DNA of 64,000 nt from DASVUC01 sp038237225 (GTDB lineage: Bacteria; Planctomycetota; Phycisphaerae; Tepidisphaerales; Tepidisphaeraceae). A program made the position numbers and the translations under genes. Location of the stretch: assembly GCA_038237225.1 (NCBI GenBank), contig JBBRYX010000011.1:1-64000 (forward strand), in the 5' to 3' direction. Shown here one piece after another: positions 49,606-57,551 of this stretch. Position 1 is the first letter of the stretch. The number at the start of each line of letters is the position of its first letter. Under the pieces are notes generated by a model that saw only the letters and a list, made by a program, of their open reading frames with translations, had not been told where the DNA came from and made no database searches.

Positions 49606-49800
49606 GTGGAGGTGGCCCGGCATATCGCTTTTCGAAATCGTCTCCGCAGCAATGCCGAAGACCGGCTCCGTTACGAGGCCCTCAAACGGAAGCTGGCGAA
49701 AGATGACTGGGCTGATATGAACGCCTACGCCCAAGCCAAAACGGAGCTCGTGGAAAAGATTACGGCAGGTGCGCTACAAGACGATGCCAATGTGGCCTAA
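49606..49800 (+). pseudogene. GrpB-family fragment (C-terminus)
   Basis: A 64-residue frame (HIAFRNRLRSNAEDRLRYEA, LKRKLAKDDWADMNAYAQAK, TELVEKIT) matches the last third of GrpB/UPF0157 nucleotidyltransferase-like proteins. The first two thirds, with the active site, are missing; the frame begins right after the family F repeats. It is a truncated remnant. Confidence 0.65.
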
Positions 49801-49894
49801 CCACCCGTTGGAATGCCCAAAGCTGACAGGCACCCAGCGGTCCCAAAGGTCCCAGGCACCCGGCGGTTTCAGGCACCCGGCGGTCTCAACCCAC

Positions 49895-50041
49895 CCCGGC
49901 GACAGACGTGTTCGTGTTTGGTCCAGTGTGATCAAGAATAACCGGAGCGCCCCCGTTAAAAGCGTCGTTTCCCACCTGTTTTGCGGGTATCATGGAATCC
50001 CGAACCGGGAGCAGAATGCTACGGGTCAAGATAAACAGTAG
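49895..50041 (+). repeat. ~150-bp direct repeat, copy 2 (5' leader of 50051 gene)
   Basis: It starts CCCCGGCGACAGACGTGTTC and ends GGTCAAGATAAACAGTAG. It ends ten bases before the ATG at 50051; copy 1 ends 24 bases before the ATG at 48861. Confidence 0.8.
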
Positions 50042-50050
50042 GTATGTCGC

Positions 50051-50380
50051 ATGAGCATCATCGCTATCGCTGAATACGACATCGTCGAGGTCGTCTGTCT
50101 CAGGCGCAGCGTACGTGCGTACGATGGCTGGAAGTGCAACAAGCGACCACCGTCTGTCGGCGAGCGCGGCGTTGTCGTGGACATCCACGCGCACTCCGAT
50201 GGCGAGCTGGTGTACGTCGTCGAGGCTGCGGATCAAGCAGAGCCCGACTGGCTTGCTGAGTTTTCGGAAGCCGAGATCAGACCAACCGGAATGCGACATA
50301 ACCAAGCGCTGCAGCGGACCGGGGCCGCTGTGAAGCGTTCTTGGTTTCAAAGGTTGTTCGGGCGCGGCCCCGGCCGCTGA
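50051..50380 (+). CDS. Hypothetical protein reading into a hairpin element
   Basis: A 109-residue product. Residues 1-80 (YDIVEVVCLRRSVRAYDGWK, CNKRPPSVGERGVVVDIHAH, YVVEAADQAEPDWLAEFSEA) resemble small DUF4926-like proteins with an SH3-like fold. The last 29 residues (MRHNQALQRTGAAVKRSWFQ onward) are the translation of the hairpin at 50296-50397 rather than conserved protein. NQALQRTGA-type tails are common in proteins from repeat-rich soil bacteria. Function unknown. Confidence 0.6.
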   Translation: MSIIAIAEYDIVEVVCLRRSVRAYDGWKCNKRPPSVGERGVVVDIHAHSDGELVYVVEAADQAEPDWLAEFSEAEIRPTGMRHNQALQRTGAAVKRSWFQRLFGRGPGR

Positions 50381-50397
50381 ACATTGGTCCGTTATTT
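50296..50397 (+). repeat. Large imperfect hairpin, attC-like
   Basis: Outer ACATAAC (50296-50302) and GTTATTT (50391-50397) share AAC/GTT; CCAA pairs with TTGG (50384-50387); CAGCGG then CCGGGGCCGC (50312-50328) pairs with GCGGCCCCGGCCGCTG (50364-50379) apart from a bulged A at 50318. A stem of unequal arms with an extrahelical base is the architecture of integron attC sites, but the end boxes fit the attC consensus (RYYYAAC/GTTRRRY) only in part. Confidence 0.5.
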
Positions 50398-50658
50398 GTA
50401 TCCATCGATGCCCCGTTCGGCTTTGCTCGCGGCCGAAGGCATCGGCGGCTCATCCGAGCCGCTCCTTGCCCCGCCCCCCTTGCCCCGCTCCGGTCCCTCC
50501 CGCTGAAACCGTCTGCATGGCCAGGAAAACACTTGACATCGGCATGATCGGCCAATGGATGATAAGGCGGGCATTTCTCTCCGCTACATAAAGAACAGCA
50601 AGCATAAGAAAGGATGCGTGTCCGCGGGTAAATCGAGTACCATCAAGCCGGAGGTTGT

Positions 50659-50940
50659 ATGTCGCTCAGCATTCCAGAGGAGACGCTTGACGGGCTGCGG
50701 CATGGCGCGCGGGATGCGTTGATCGACATGGCGTGTCGGTTGTTTGACGCCGATCGGATCAGCAAGCCGGAGGCGACTAAGCTTACCGGCCTGTCCCGGG
50801 TGGAATTCGAGGCAGAGCTGACCAAGCGCGGCCTGCCGTGGATTCACCTCGACTGGGATGAGACCTACGCAAAGGAATTTGAACAGATCGCGCGTGAGAA
50901 TCGTCCACCCAGCGGCGACGAAGAGCGTCAGAGGATCTAG
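50659..50940 (+). CDS. UPF0175 family antitoxin
   Basis: A 93-residue UPF0175 protein: LSIPEETLDGLRHGARDALI, then DMACRLFDADRISKPEATKL and TGLSRVEFEAELTKRGLPWI, the helix-turn-helix-like core of this family. Such proteins are usually encoded directly before DUF3368 PIN proteins, as here; the stop TAG and the following GTG overlap (TAGTG). DNA-binding autorepression is likely but inferred. Confidence 0.88.
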   Translation: MSLSIPEETLDGLRHGARDALIDMACRLFDADRISKPEATKLTGLSRVEFEAELTKRGLPWIHLDWDETYAKEFEQIARENRPPSGDEERQRI

Positions 50941-51425
50941 TGGCGATCGTCGTCAGCGACACTTCGGCGATTGCGGCTCTGGTTCACCTGGGTCTTGCGC
51001 CTGTCTTGCAATCGTTGTTTGCGGAAGTATTCATTCCACCCGCGGTTGCTCAAGAGCTAAAAAGTCCGCGCGGGCCGCGACCAGTGGTGGATGTCGCTGA
51101 GATTCAATTCATCAAAGTCAAAGCTCCCAGTGATGCGGCGCGCGTGATGCAGCTTCGCGCGGATTTAGACGCCGGTGAGTCCGAGGCGATTGTTTTGGCT
51201 ATCGAGCTTGCCGCGGACTGGATTTTGATGGATGAAGACCGGGGAAGACGAATGGCAATTGATCTGGGGTTGCAGACAACCGGCGTCTTTGGAATTCTGG
51301 TCCGCGCAAAACGGAATGGGCTAATCGAAGCGGTACTCCCGCTGCTTGATCGGTTGGTCCGCGAGATCGAGTTTCGTATTTCAACCGGTCTGCGGGACCA
51401 GGTGGCGAAGCTGGCGGGCGAATAG
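50940..51425 (+). CDS. DUF3368 PIN-domain toxin
   Basis: A 161-residue PIN-fold protein. VVSDTSAIAALVHLGLAPVL (first Asp), LDAGESEAIVLAIELAADWI (Glu) and LMDEDRGRRMAIDLGLQTTG (later acidic pair) are all in place. DUF3368 proteins pair with UPF0175 antitoxins and are likely RNases. The start is a GTG overlapping the antitoxin stop. It is the second PIN-type pair within 4 kb. Confidence 0.9.
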   Translation: MAIVVSDTSAIAALVHLGLAPVLQSLFAEVFIPPAVAQELKSPRGPRPVVDVAEIQFIKVKAPSDAARVMQLRADLDAGESEAIVLAIELAADWILMDEDRGRRMAIDLGLQTTGVFGILVRAKRNGLIEAVLPLLDRLVREIEFRISTGLRDQVAKLAGE

Positions 51426-51456
51426 TCAAACAAATAACCATTCATAAGGGCAGCGC

Positions 51457-52608
51457 ATGAAGAGTCTCAACATCGGCATGATCGGCTACGGGTTCATGGG
51501 CCGGGCGCACACCAATGCGTACCGGAAGGTGAACAACTTTTTCCCGCTGGACTATCGCCCGGTGTTGAAGGCGGCGTGCGCGCGGGACAAGGAGAAGGTG
51601 CAGGCGTTCGCGGACAACTGGGGGTATGAATCGGTCGAGACCGATTGGCGGAAGCTTCTCGAGCGCAAGGACATCGACGCGATCGATATCTGTACGCCGA
51701 ACAACACGCACAAGGAGATTGCGCTTGCGGCGGCGAAGGCGGGGAAAATGGTTTTGTGCGAGAAGCCGCTTTCGATGAACACGGCTGAGGGGGAGGAGAT
51801 GTGCCAGGCCGTGGAGCAGGCGGCGGGGGGAAAGGGGGTGCCGAACATGGTGTGGTACAATTATCGCCGGGTGCCTGCGGTGACGCTGGCGAAGCAGTTG
51901 ATCGACGAGGGGCGGCTGGGGAAGATTTTCCATTTTCGGGCGAAATTTCTTCAGGACTGGACGATCTCCGCCGAGCTTCCGCAAGGCGGCGCGGGGCTGT
52001 GGCGGCTGGATGTGAACGCGGCCGGCTCCGGGGTGACCGGTGACCTCCTCGCACACTGCATCGATACTGCTCTTTGGCTCAATGGGTCGATCAAGAACGT
52101 CACCGCGATGACCGAGACGTTCGTGAAGGAGCGCAAGCACAATCTCACGGGTAAGGTCGAGCCGGTCGGAATTGACGATGCCTGCGCATTTCTCGCGCGC
52201 TTTAACAACGGCTCGCTCGCGACCTTCGAATCCACTCGATACGCCCGCGGCCACAAGGCCGAGTACACGTTCGAAATCAACGGCGAATTTGCCTCGATCG
52301 CGTGGGATCTCCATGATCTTCACCGCATGAGCTACTTCGATCACAAGGACGAAAGCGCGCTGCGCGGCTGGCGAAGCATTCACGTCACCGACAGCGATCA
52401 CCCCTACATGAAACACTGGTGGGTGCCGGGGCTTCAGATTGGGTACGAACATACGTTTGTTCACCAGGTCGCGGACTTTCTTGAAGGGCTGTCCAGCGGC
52501 AAACCCGCCTCGCCCACGTTTCGCGATGCCCTCGAGACGCAAAGAGTGTGCGATGCAGTCCTGATCTCAGCGCGCAGCGGACAGTGGGAAAACGTCGCGC
52601 AGCGATAA
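51457..52608 (+). CDS. Gfo/Idh/MocA family oxidoreductase
   Basis: A 383-residue NAD(P)-dependent sugar or cyclitol dehydrogenase. The Rossmann loop is IGMIGYGFMGRAHTNAYRKV. AIDICTPNNTHKEIALAAAK and VLCEKPLSMN give the conserved EKP catalytic Lys. The C-terminal domain contains NYRRVPAVTLAKQLIDEGRL and GDLLAHCIDTALWLNGSIKN (conserved His). The family acts on many sugars; no substrate can be assigned. The short gap to the previous gene and the adjacent isomerase gene at 47149 suggest a sugar-keto pathway. Ribosome site is weak. Confidence 0.93.
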   Translation: MKSLNIGMIGYGFMGRAHTNAYRKVNNFFPLDYRPVLKAACARDKEKVQAFADNWGYESVETDWRKLLERKDIDAIDICTPNNTHKEIALAAAKAGKMVLCEKPLSMNTAEGEEMCQAVEQAAGGKGVPNMVWYNYRRVPAVTLAKQLIDEGRLGKIFHFRAKFLQDWTISAELPQGGAGLWRLDVNAAGSGVTGDLLAHCIDTALWLNGSIKNVTAMTETFVKERKHNLTGKVEPVGIDDACAFLARFNNGSLATFESTRYARGHKAEYTFEINGEFASIAWDLHDLHRMSYFDHKDESALRGWRSIHVTDSDHPYMKHWWVPGLQIGYEHTFVHQVADFLEGLSSGKPASPTFRDALETQRVCDAVLISARSGQWENVAQR

Positions 52609-52708
52609 TTAAGTGGACTGTTTCATGGCGAGAAACTCCGAAGCATCCAGCTCCCCTGGCAGACCCAATGGATCCATTGCGCGCATGCTGAGAGGTTGTG
52701 ACGTTTTA

Positions 52709-52797
52709 GTGGCATGGGCGTCTCGCCCATGCGATCTTCCGAAGAACATGGGCGAGACGCCCATGCTACTGTTGAAAAGGTCGCAAACTCTGAGGAT
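52709..52797. repeat. Palindromic repeat A, truncated B (copy 3)
   Basis: The inverted arms GTGGCATGGGCGTCTCGCCC (from 52709) and CATGGGCGAGACGCCCATGC TAC (ending 52769) match element A at 894-952; GTTGAAAAGGTCGCAAACTC TGAGG then begins B and stops. The next base group is the ATG of the following gene. Confidence 0.8.
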
Positions 52798-55700
52798 GAT
52801 CGCATTCACTCCAATCATTCTCATTATTGCACTCGCGCATGTCCTCCTCGCCGCCGACGAAGGAGCCGGCCAGCCGATCAAGCGGATCGACCATCCGCCC
52901 GAGGTTCAGATGTTGGTTCCGGGTTTCACGGCTCGCCGGCTTCCGCTCGATCTCACCAACATCAACAATGTGCGCTACCGCGAGGATGGCAAGCTTATCG
53001 CGCTCGCATACGACGGCACGATCTACATTCTTTCCGACACGAACGGCGACGGGCTGGAGGACAAGGCGGAAATCTTCTGGGACAGCAAGGGAGGACTCGT
53101 TTCGCCGATCGGCATGGCGCTCACGCCCCCGAACTACCCGCGCGGTCGCGGCGTCTTCGTCGCCGCCAAAGGCAAGCTCTCGCTCTTCGTCGACACGAAC
53201 AACGACGACCAGGCGGACAAGGAGATCGTCGTCGCCACCGGTTGGCCTGGGACGTTTCATCAAGTCGATGCGGTCGGCGTCGCCGTTGCTCCCGACAACT
53301 CGATCTACTTCGGTATTGGATGCTGGAATTTCGCCGACCCTTTCCAGATGGACAAGCAAGGGAAGTCTCACTATGACCTCAAGAGCGAGCGGGGAACAAT
53401 TCTTAAAGTCGCTCCCGATTTCTCCAAACGTGAAATCATTGCCACCGGCGTCCGCTTCTCCGTCGCGCTTGCCTTCAATCATCTTGGCGATCTCTTCTCC
53501 AGCGATCAGGAAGGCGCGACGTGGTCGCCCAACGGCAATCCCTTCGATGAGCTTCTGCACATCCAGCCCAACCGCCACTACGGTTTCCCTCCGCGCCATC
53601 CGAGTTACCTTCCTCAGGTCATCGATGAGCCGAGCGTGTTCGACTACGCGCCGCAGCATCAATCCACCTGCGGGATGGTCTTCAACGAACCGGTCAATGG
53701 TGGTCCAGTTTTCGGACCCGCGTCCTGGATTCATGATGCGCTTGTCTGCGGGGAATCCCGCGGCAAGATCTATCGCACCCAGTTGGCCAAGACACCGGCG
53801 GGGTATGTCGCGCGCAATCATATTGTCGCGTCGCTTCCGCTCATGACGATCGATGCCTGCGTTTCACCCCACGGCGATCTGATCATCGCCACGCACAGTG
53901 GCAACCCTGACTGGGGCAGCGGGCCGACAGGCAAAGGCAAACTCTTCAAAGTCACCTACCGGGACAAAGACGATCAAGCGCAACCCGTCGCGTGCTGGTC
54001 GGCCGGCCGGGGCGAAGCGCGCATCGCGTTTGATCGCGCGCTCGATCTTGCCTTTCTCGATCATCTCGCGAAACGCATCTCGATTGACTATGGCCCGTAT
54101 GTCGGTCCCGGCGATCGCTTCGAGACGATGCAACCTGGCTATGCCGCCGTGCAACGACAGATGGGCGCGCCTCGGCACAACCTGCCGGTCATGGGTGTTC
54201 AAGTGACGCGTGACCGTCGCACGCTGATCATCCAGACCGCACCCCAACCGCAGGCGGTTCATCACGCCATCACGCTTGCGGGTTTCCGCGCCGCGGTCGC
54301 CGGCGCAAACGACATCAATCAGATCAACGCCGTCGATCTTGCCTATGACCTCACCGGCGTCGCCGTCACCTGGCAGCCGGTTGGCGGTGCAGCGTGGTCC
54401 GGTTGGCTGCCGCATGTTGATCTCGGAGTCTCTCGCGCGTTGACCCGTGGGAGCGCCGAACATGACGGCCTCTGGAAGCTGATGGAATCGCCCGGACAAC
54501 TTAGCCTTCAAACCTCACTCGACCTCTGGAGCATGCTTCACCCCGCGATTCAGCCGGGATCGAAGCTCGACTTCACCTATCCTCCGGAGCAGGTCACCGT
54601 TACCTTCGAATCAACCGCGCCGATTGCACTTGAAGCGAAGGAGTTGAAGCCAACCGCAGCGAAGGAGGGAAGTCGCTTTCGATCCACGCTGACCATCGCT
54701 CCGAAGGAAGGCGAGCTGCTTCCCCTCAAACTCCTGCTCACGTCCAGGTCAAGCAACCCTTCGCTTACCGTCTCGTTTCATACGAATGAAGACACCCGAC
54801 CGCGTGCGCTGCCGTTGCGCCGGTTCTTGATGCCCTGGGCGCAGCTGCAATCCGGATCGAAGAATCCGCTTGCTTCCAATCAAAATATCCCCGAACTCAA
54901 CGGCGGCAACTGGTTGCGCGGCAGACGAATTTTCTTCGGCACCGAAGCCGCCTGCTCCAAGTGCCACCAGGTTCGCGGGGAAGGCTCTGACCTCGGCCCG
55001 GACCTCTCCAACCTCATCCACCGCGACTATGAATCGGTGCTGCGCGATATCCAGAATCCGAGTGGAGCGCTGAATCCCGAATACCTTGGCTCCATCGTCA
55101 AGATCAAAGGCGGCCGCACTCTTGCCGGCATCGTCCGCAACACCGACGCCGATCACTTCCTCGTTCGTGGCGATGCGGAAGGTGAGAAGACGCCGGTCTC
55201 AAGGAGTGATGTCCTGAAGGTAACACCATCTCCCATCTCTGTGATGCCCAAGGGCGTTCCCGAAGGTCTCGGCCCGGAGAAGATGCGCGACCTGCTGACG
55301 TTTCTTCTGACGCAGCCCGTCGAACCGGCCCCGCTTGAGCGCGACGGCGCTCCGCCGCCGCGCACGCGCGCGGAAGTCGATGGCGTGCTCAACGCTGCTC
55401 CAATCGCATCGCGTCCCATATCTGCCAAGCCGCTCAACATTCTTCTCGTGTCCGGCCCAAAAGATCATGGAGTCGGCGAGCACGATTACCCGCTCTTTCA
55501 ACGCCGGTGGTCGAAGCTCCTGAGCCTTGCGGAGAGTGTCACCGTCACCGCGGCCGAAGCGTGGCCGACGAACGAGCAATGGGGCAAGGCAAACGTCGCC
55601 GTGTTCTATTCTTCCAATCTCGCGTGGACGGCGGACAAGGCCAAAGAGCTTGACGCGTTTCTCGAGCGCGGCGGCGGGCTTGTCTATCTCCACTACGCCG

Positions 55701-56119
55701 TTGATGGTCATGATGCCATCGAACCGCTGGCCGAGCGCATCGGCCTCGCGTGGCGCGGCGGCTCATCCACGTTTCGTCACGGTCCTCTCGATCTCAGTGT
55801 TCGCGACAGTGCTCATCCGATCACCCGCGGCTTCCAAAAGATAACCTTCATCGACGAAAGCTACTGGCAGCTCATCGGTGACCCGAAGCGGATTAACGTC
55901 CTGCTGGAAGGAGTCGAAGCCGGTGCTCCGAGGCCGCTGATGTGGACACACGAGCAATCCAAGGGCCGGGTCTTTGTCTCGATCGTCGGTCATTACACCT
56001 GGACGTTTGATGATCCCCTGTTTCGCATTCTCATCCTCCGCGGCATCTCCTGGTCTGCTCACGAACCTGCAGACCGCCTGACCGATCTCGCCGCCATTGG
56101 GGCGCGGATCCAGAACTGA
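52796..56119 (+). CDS. PVC dehydrogenase-propeller, haem c and ThuA-like fusion
   Basis: A 1107-residue exported protein. The signal peptide MIAFTPIILIIALAHVLLAA follows ATG 52796; the 61 residues of open frame upstream come from a repeat. Residues about 30-420 are the Pirellula/Verrucomicrobium-type dehydrogenase propeller (VPGFTARRLPLDLTNINNVR, GDGLEDKAEIFWDSKGGLVS, VDAVGVAVAPDNSIYFGIGC, DQEGATWSPNGNPFDELLHI). Residues about 690-860 are the haem c domain with CSKCH (EAACSKCHQVRGEGSDLGPD) and the PVC tail (PISVMPKGVPEGLGPEKMRD). Residues about 880-1100 are ThuA-like (KPLNILLVSGPKDHGVGEHD, GGGLVYLHYAVDGHDAIEPL, GRVFVSIVGHYTWTFDDPLF), a glutamine-amidotransferase-like domain linked to trehalose/sugar 3-keto metabolism. 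It follows the oxidoreductase on the same strand. Confidence 0.9.
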   Translation: MIAFTPIILIIALAHVLLAADEGAGQPIKRIDHPPEVQMLVPGFTARRLPLDLTNINNVRYREDGKLIALAYDGTIYILSDTNGDGLEDKAEIFWDSKGGLVSPIGMALTPPNYPRGRGVFVAAKGKLSLFVDTNNDDQADKEIVVATGWPGTFHQVDAVGVAVAPDNSIYFGIGCWNFADPFQMDKQGKSHYDLKSERGTILKVAPDFSKREIIATGVRFSVALAFNHLGDLFSSDQEGATWSPNGNPFDELLHIQPNRHYGFPPRHPSYLPQVIDEPSVFDYAPQHQSTCGMVFNEPVNGGPVFGPASWIHDALVCGESRGKIYRTQLAKTPAGYVARNHIVASLPLMTIDACVSPHGDLIIATHSGNPDWGSGPTGKGKLFKVTYRDKDDQAQPVACWSAGRGEARIAFDRALDLAFLDHLAKRISIDYGPYVGPGDRFETMQPGYAAVQRQMGAPRHNLPVMGVQVTRDRRTLIIQTAPQPQAVHHAITLAGFRAAVAGANDINQINAVDLAYDLTGVAVTWQPVGGAAWSGWLPHVDLGVSRALTRGSAEHDGLWKLMESPGQLSLQTSLDLWSMLHPAIQPGSKLDFTYPPEQVTVTFESTAPIALEAKELKPTAAKEGSRFRSTLTIAPKEGELLPLKLLLTSRSSNPSLTVSFHTNEDTRPRALPLRRFLMPWAQLQSGSKNPLASNQNIPELNGGNWLRGRRIFFGTEAACSKCHQVRGEGSDLGPDLSNLIHRDYESVLRDIQNPSGALNPEYLGSIVKIKGGRTLAGIVRNTDADHFLVRGDAEGEKTPVSRSDVLKVTPSPISVMPKGVPEGLGPEKMRDLLTFLLTQPVEPAPLERDGAPPPRTRAEVDGVLNAAPIASRPISAKPLNILLVSGPKDHGVGEHDYPLFQRRWSKLLSLAESVTVTAAEAWPTNEQWGKANVAVFYSSNLAWTADKAKELDAFLERGGGLVYLHYAVDGHDAIEPLAERIGLAWRGGSSTFRHGPLDLSVRDSAHPITRGFQKITFIDESYWQLIGDPKRINVLLEGVEAGAPRPLMWTHEQSKGRVFVSIVGHYTWTFDDPLFRILILRGISWSAHEPADRLTDLAAIGARIQN

Positions 56120-56177
56120 GGGTGTAACTTCTATTCGTAGTTGTTTTGTCATCGTGAGAGCGTGTGAACTTTTCCCG

Positions 56178-56390
56178 TAGCACGGGCATCTTGCCCGTGT
56201 TGATGATACCGACACGGGCAGGATGCCCGTGCTACAGTCAAATCTTTACAGACTCTGAGGTACTCCGAAGCATCTGGCATCGATCACCGACCCAGCAAGA
56301 TGCTTCACGGAGTACCGTTCAGGATGACAATCCTTTTTCATCGATCGCGGGTGCGGCGAAGCCGCGTGACGACTCAGGATGACAGCATTG
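56178..56390. repeat. Composite palindromic repeat A+B (copy 4)
   Basis: A-type arms GTAGCACGGGCATCTTGCCC (from 56178) and the inverse ending at 56235, then B from 56253 (CTCTGAGGTACTCCGAAGCA to ACGGAGTACCGTTCAGGATG). The similarity with copy 1 continues about 50 bases further. The rest of 56120-56552 has no gene. Confidence 0.8.
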
Positions 56391-56552
56391 CAATGCGAGC
56401 CGCCACAGATCGGAGTTGCAACCAGGAACTGATCCTTCGATCTCGATTCCTTGACGGGATTCACGGGACGCTTAAACTCGCTGAAGCGGTCTTGTGACGT
56501 CACCGTAACACTTCAAAGTTTCGCCCGCCCAAATCCAGACTGTGGAAAGCTT

Positions 56553-57545
56553 ATGCGCAATCAACAGAATCGCTCGATTACCTTTGCAACACTGACTCTC
56601 GCCGCGCTCGTGATGGGTATCGCGAGCTGCGATAAATCAGCAACCTCCTCGTCGGGTTCATCCTCCCCCCGCATCAAGATCGGCTTTGCCAACATCTCGG
56701 AGGATTTTCCCTTCGCCGTTCGTGTTCGAGAAGGCATCGAGCGCGCGGCCAAAGAGGCGGGCAACATTGATCTCGTCGTCATGAACAACCGCATGGACGG
56801 CCAGACGGCGCTCAACAACGCCGATACCTTTCTCGTCCAGGGCGTAAAGGGCGTGATTGAGTTTCAGACTGATGAGCAATTCGGCGTCGCCATCATGGAC
56901 AAGTTCAATGCCGAGAAGATCCCTGTGGTAGCGATCGACATTCCGATGAAAGGCGCCACCTTTTTCGGAGTGAACAACACGCAAGCGGGCCGGATGGCGG
57001 GCGAAGGATTGGGCAACTGGGTCAAGAAAAATTGGGACGGAAAAGTCGATGCGTTGATCATGCTCGAGCTTCCGCAATCCGGTCCGGTTCCGGCGGAGCG
57101 GTTGAAAGGCCAGCGCGACGGGCTTGAATCAATCATCGGCAAGATCGACGAAGCGAAGGTCAAGCATCTCGACAGCAAGAATACTCTGGAAGAAGCACAT
57201 CGGCTGGTGAAGGACGTGATGAACACGCTGCCTGATGCCCACCACATCGCCGTGGTCTGCATCAACGACGACACCGCGCTGGGAGCGATCGGCGCTGCCG
57301 AAGCCGCCGGGCGGAAGAAGGACCTCGCGGTCGTGGCCGTCGACGGAAGCGATCGCGGTCGCGAAGAAATTCGCAAGGCTGACACGCCCATGGTCGGCAC
57401 GACCGCATCCTTCCCGGAAAAATACGGCAACAAGATTATTCCGGTCCTCCTGAAGCTGATGAAAGGCGAGCAGGTCCCTCCGGCGGTGTACACCGATCAC
57501 GTCTTCCTGACCCGCGAAAACATGGCTCAGCATTATCCGAAATAG
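56553..57545 (+). CDS. Sugar ABC transporter substrate-binding lipoprotein
   Basis: A 330-residue periplasmic sugar-binding protein of the RbsB/Peripla_BP_4 type. The signal peptide LAALVMGIASC ends in a lipobox. The mature part has the two-lobe pattern: IKIGFANISEDFPFAVRVRE, VMNNRMDGQTALNNADTFLV, QGVKGVIEFQTDEQFGVAIM, AVVCINDDTALGAIGAAEAA and AVDGSDRGREEIRKADTPMV. GGAAAG precedes the ATG at 56553. It begins an ABC importer operon; the ATPase start is seven bases after its stop. The ligand is not readable from sequence, but a pentose or hexose is likely. Confidence 0.88.
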   Translation: MRNQQNRSITFATLTLAALVMGIASCDKSATSSSGSSSPRIKIGFANISEDFPFAVRVREGIERAAKEAGNIDLVVMNNRMDGQTALNNADTFLVQGVKGVIEFQTDEQFGVAIMDKFNAEKIPVVAIDIPMKGATFFGVNNTQAGRMAGEGLGNWVKKNWDGKVDALIMLELPQSGPVPAERLKGQRDGLESIIGKIDEAKVKHLDSKNTLEEAHRLVKDVMNTLPDAHHIAVVCINDDTALGAIGAAEAAGRKKDLAVVAVDGSDRGREEIRKADTPMVGTTASFPEKYGNKIIPVLLKLMKGEQVPPAVYTDHVFLTRENMAQHYPK

Positions 57546-57551
57546 GTGAGC

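Noticed and set aside
50296..50397. Firm call of an integron attC site
   Set aside because: The architecture fits, but the end boxes (ACATAAC, GTTATTT) match the consensus only partly and no integrase is in the window; kept as attC-like.
52613..52795. Longest start of the dehydrogenase-haem-ThuA protein
   Set aside because: These 61 residues are translated repeat A and hide the signal peptide that begins at 52796.
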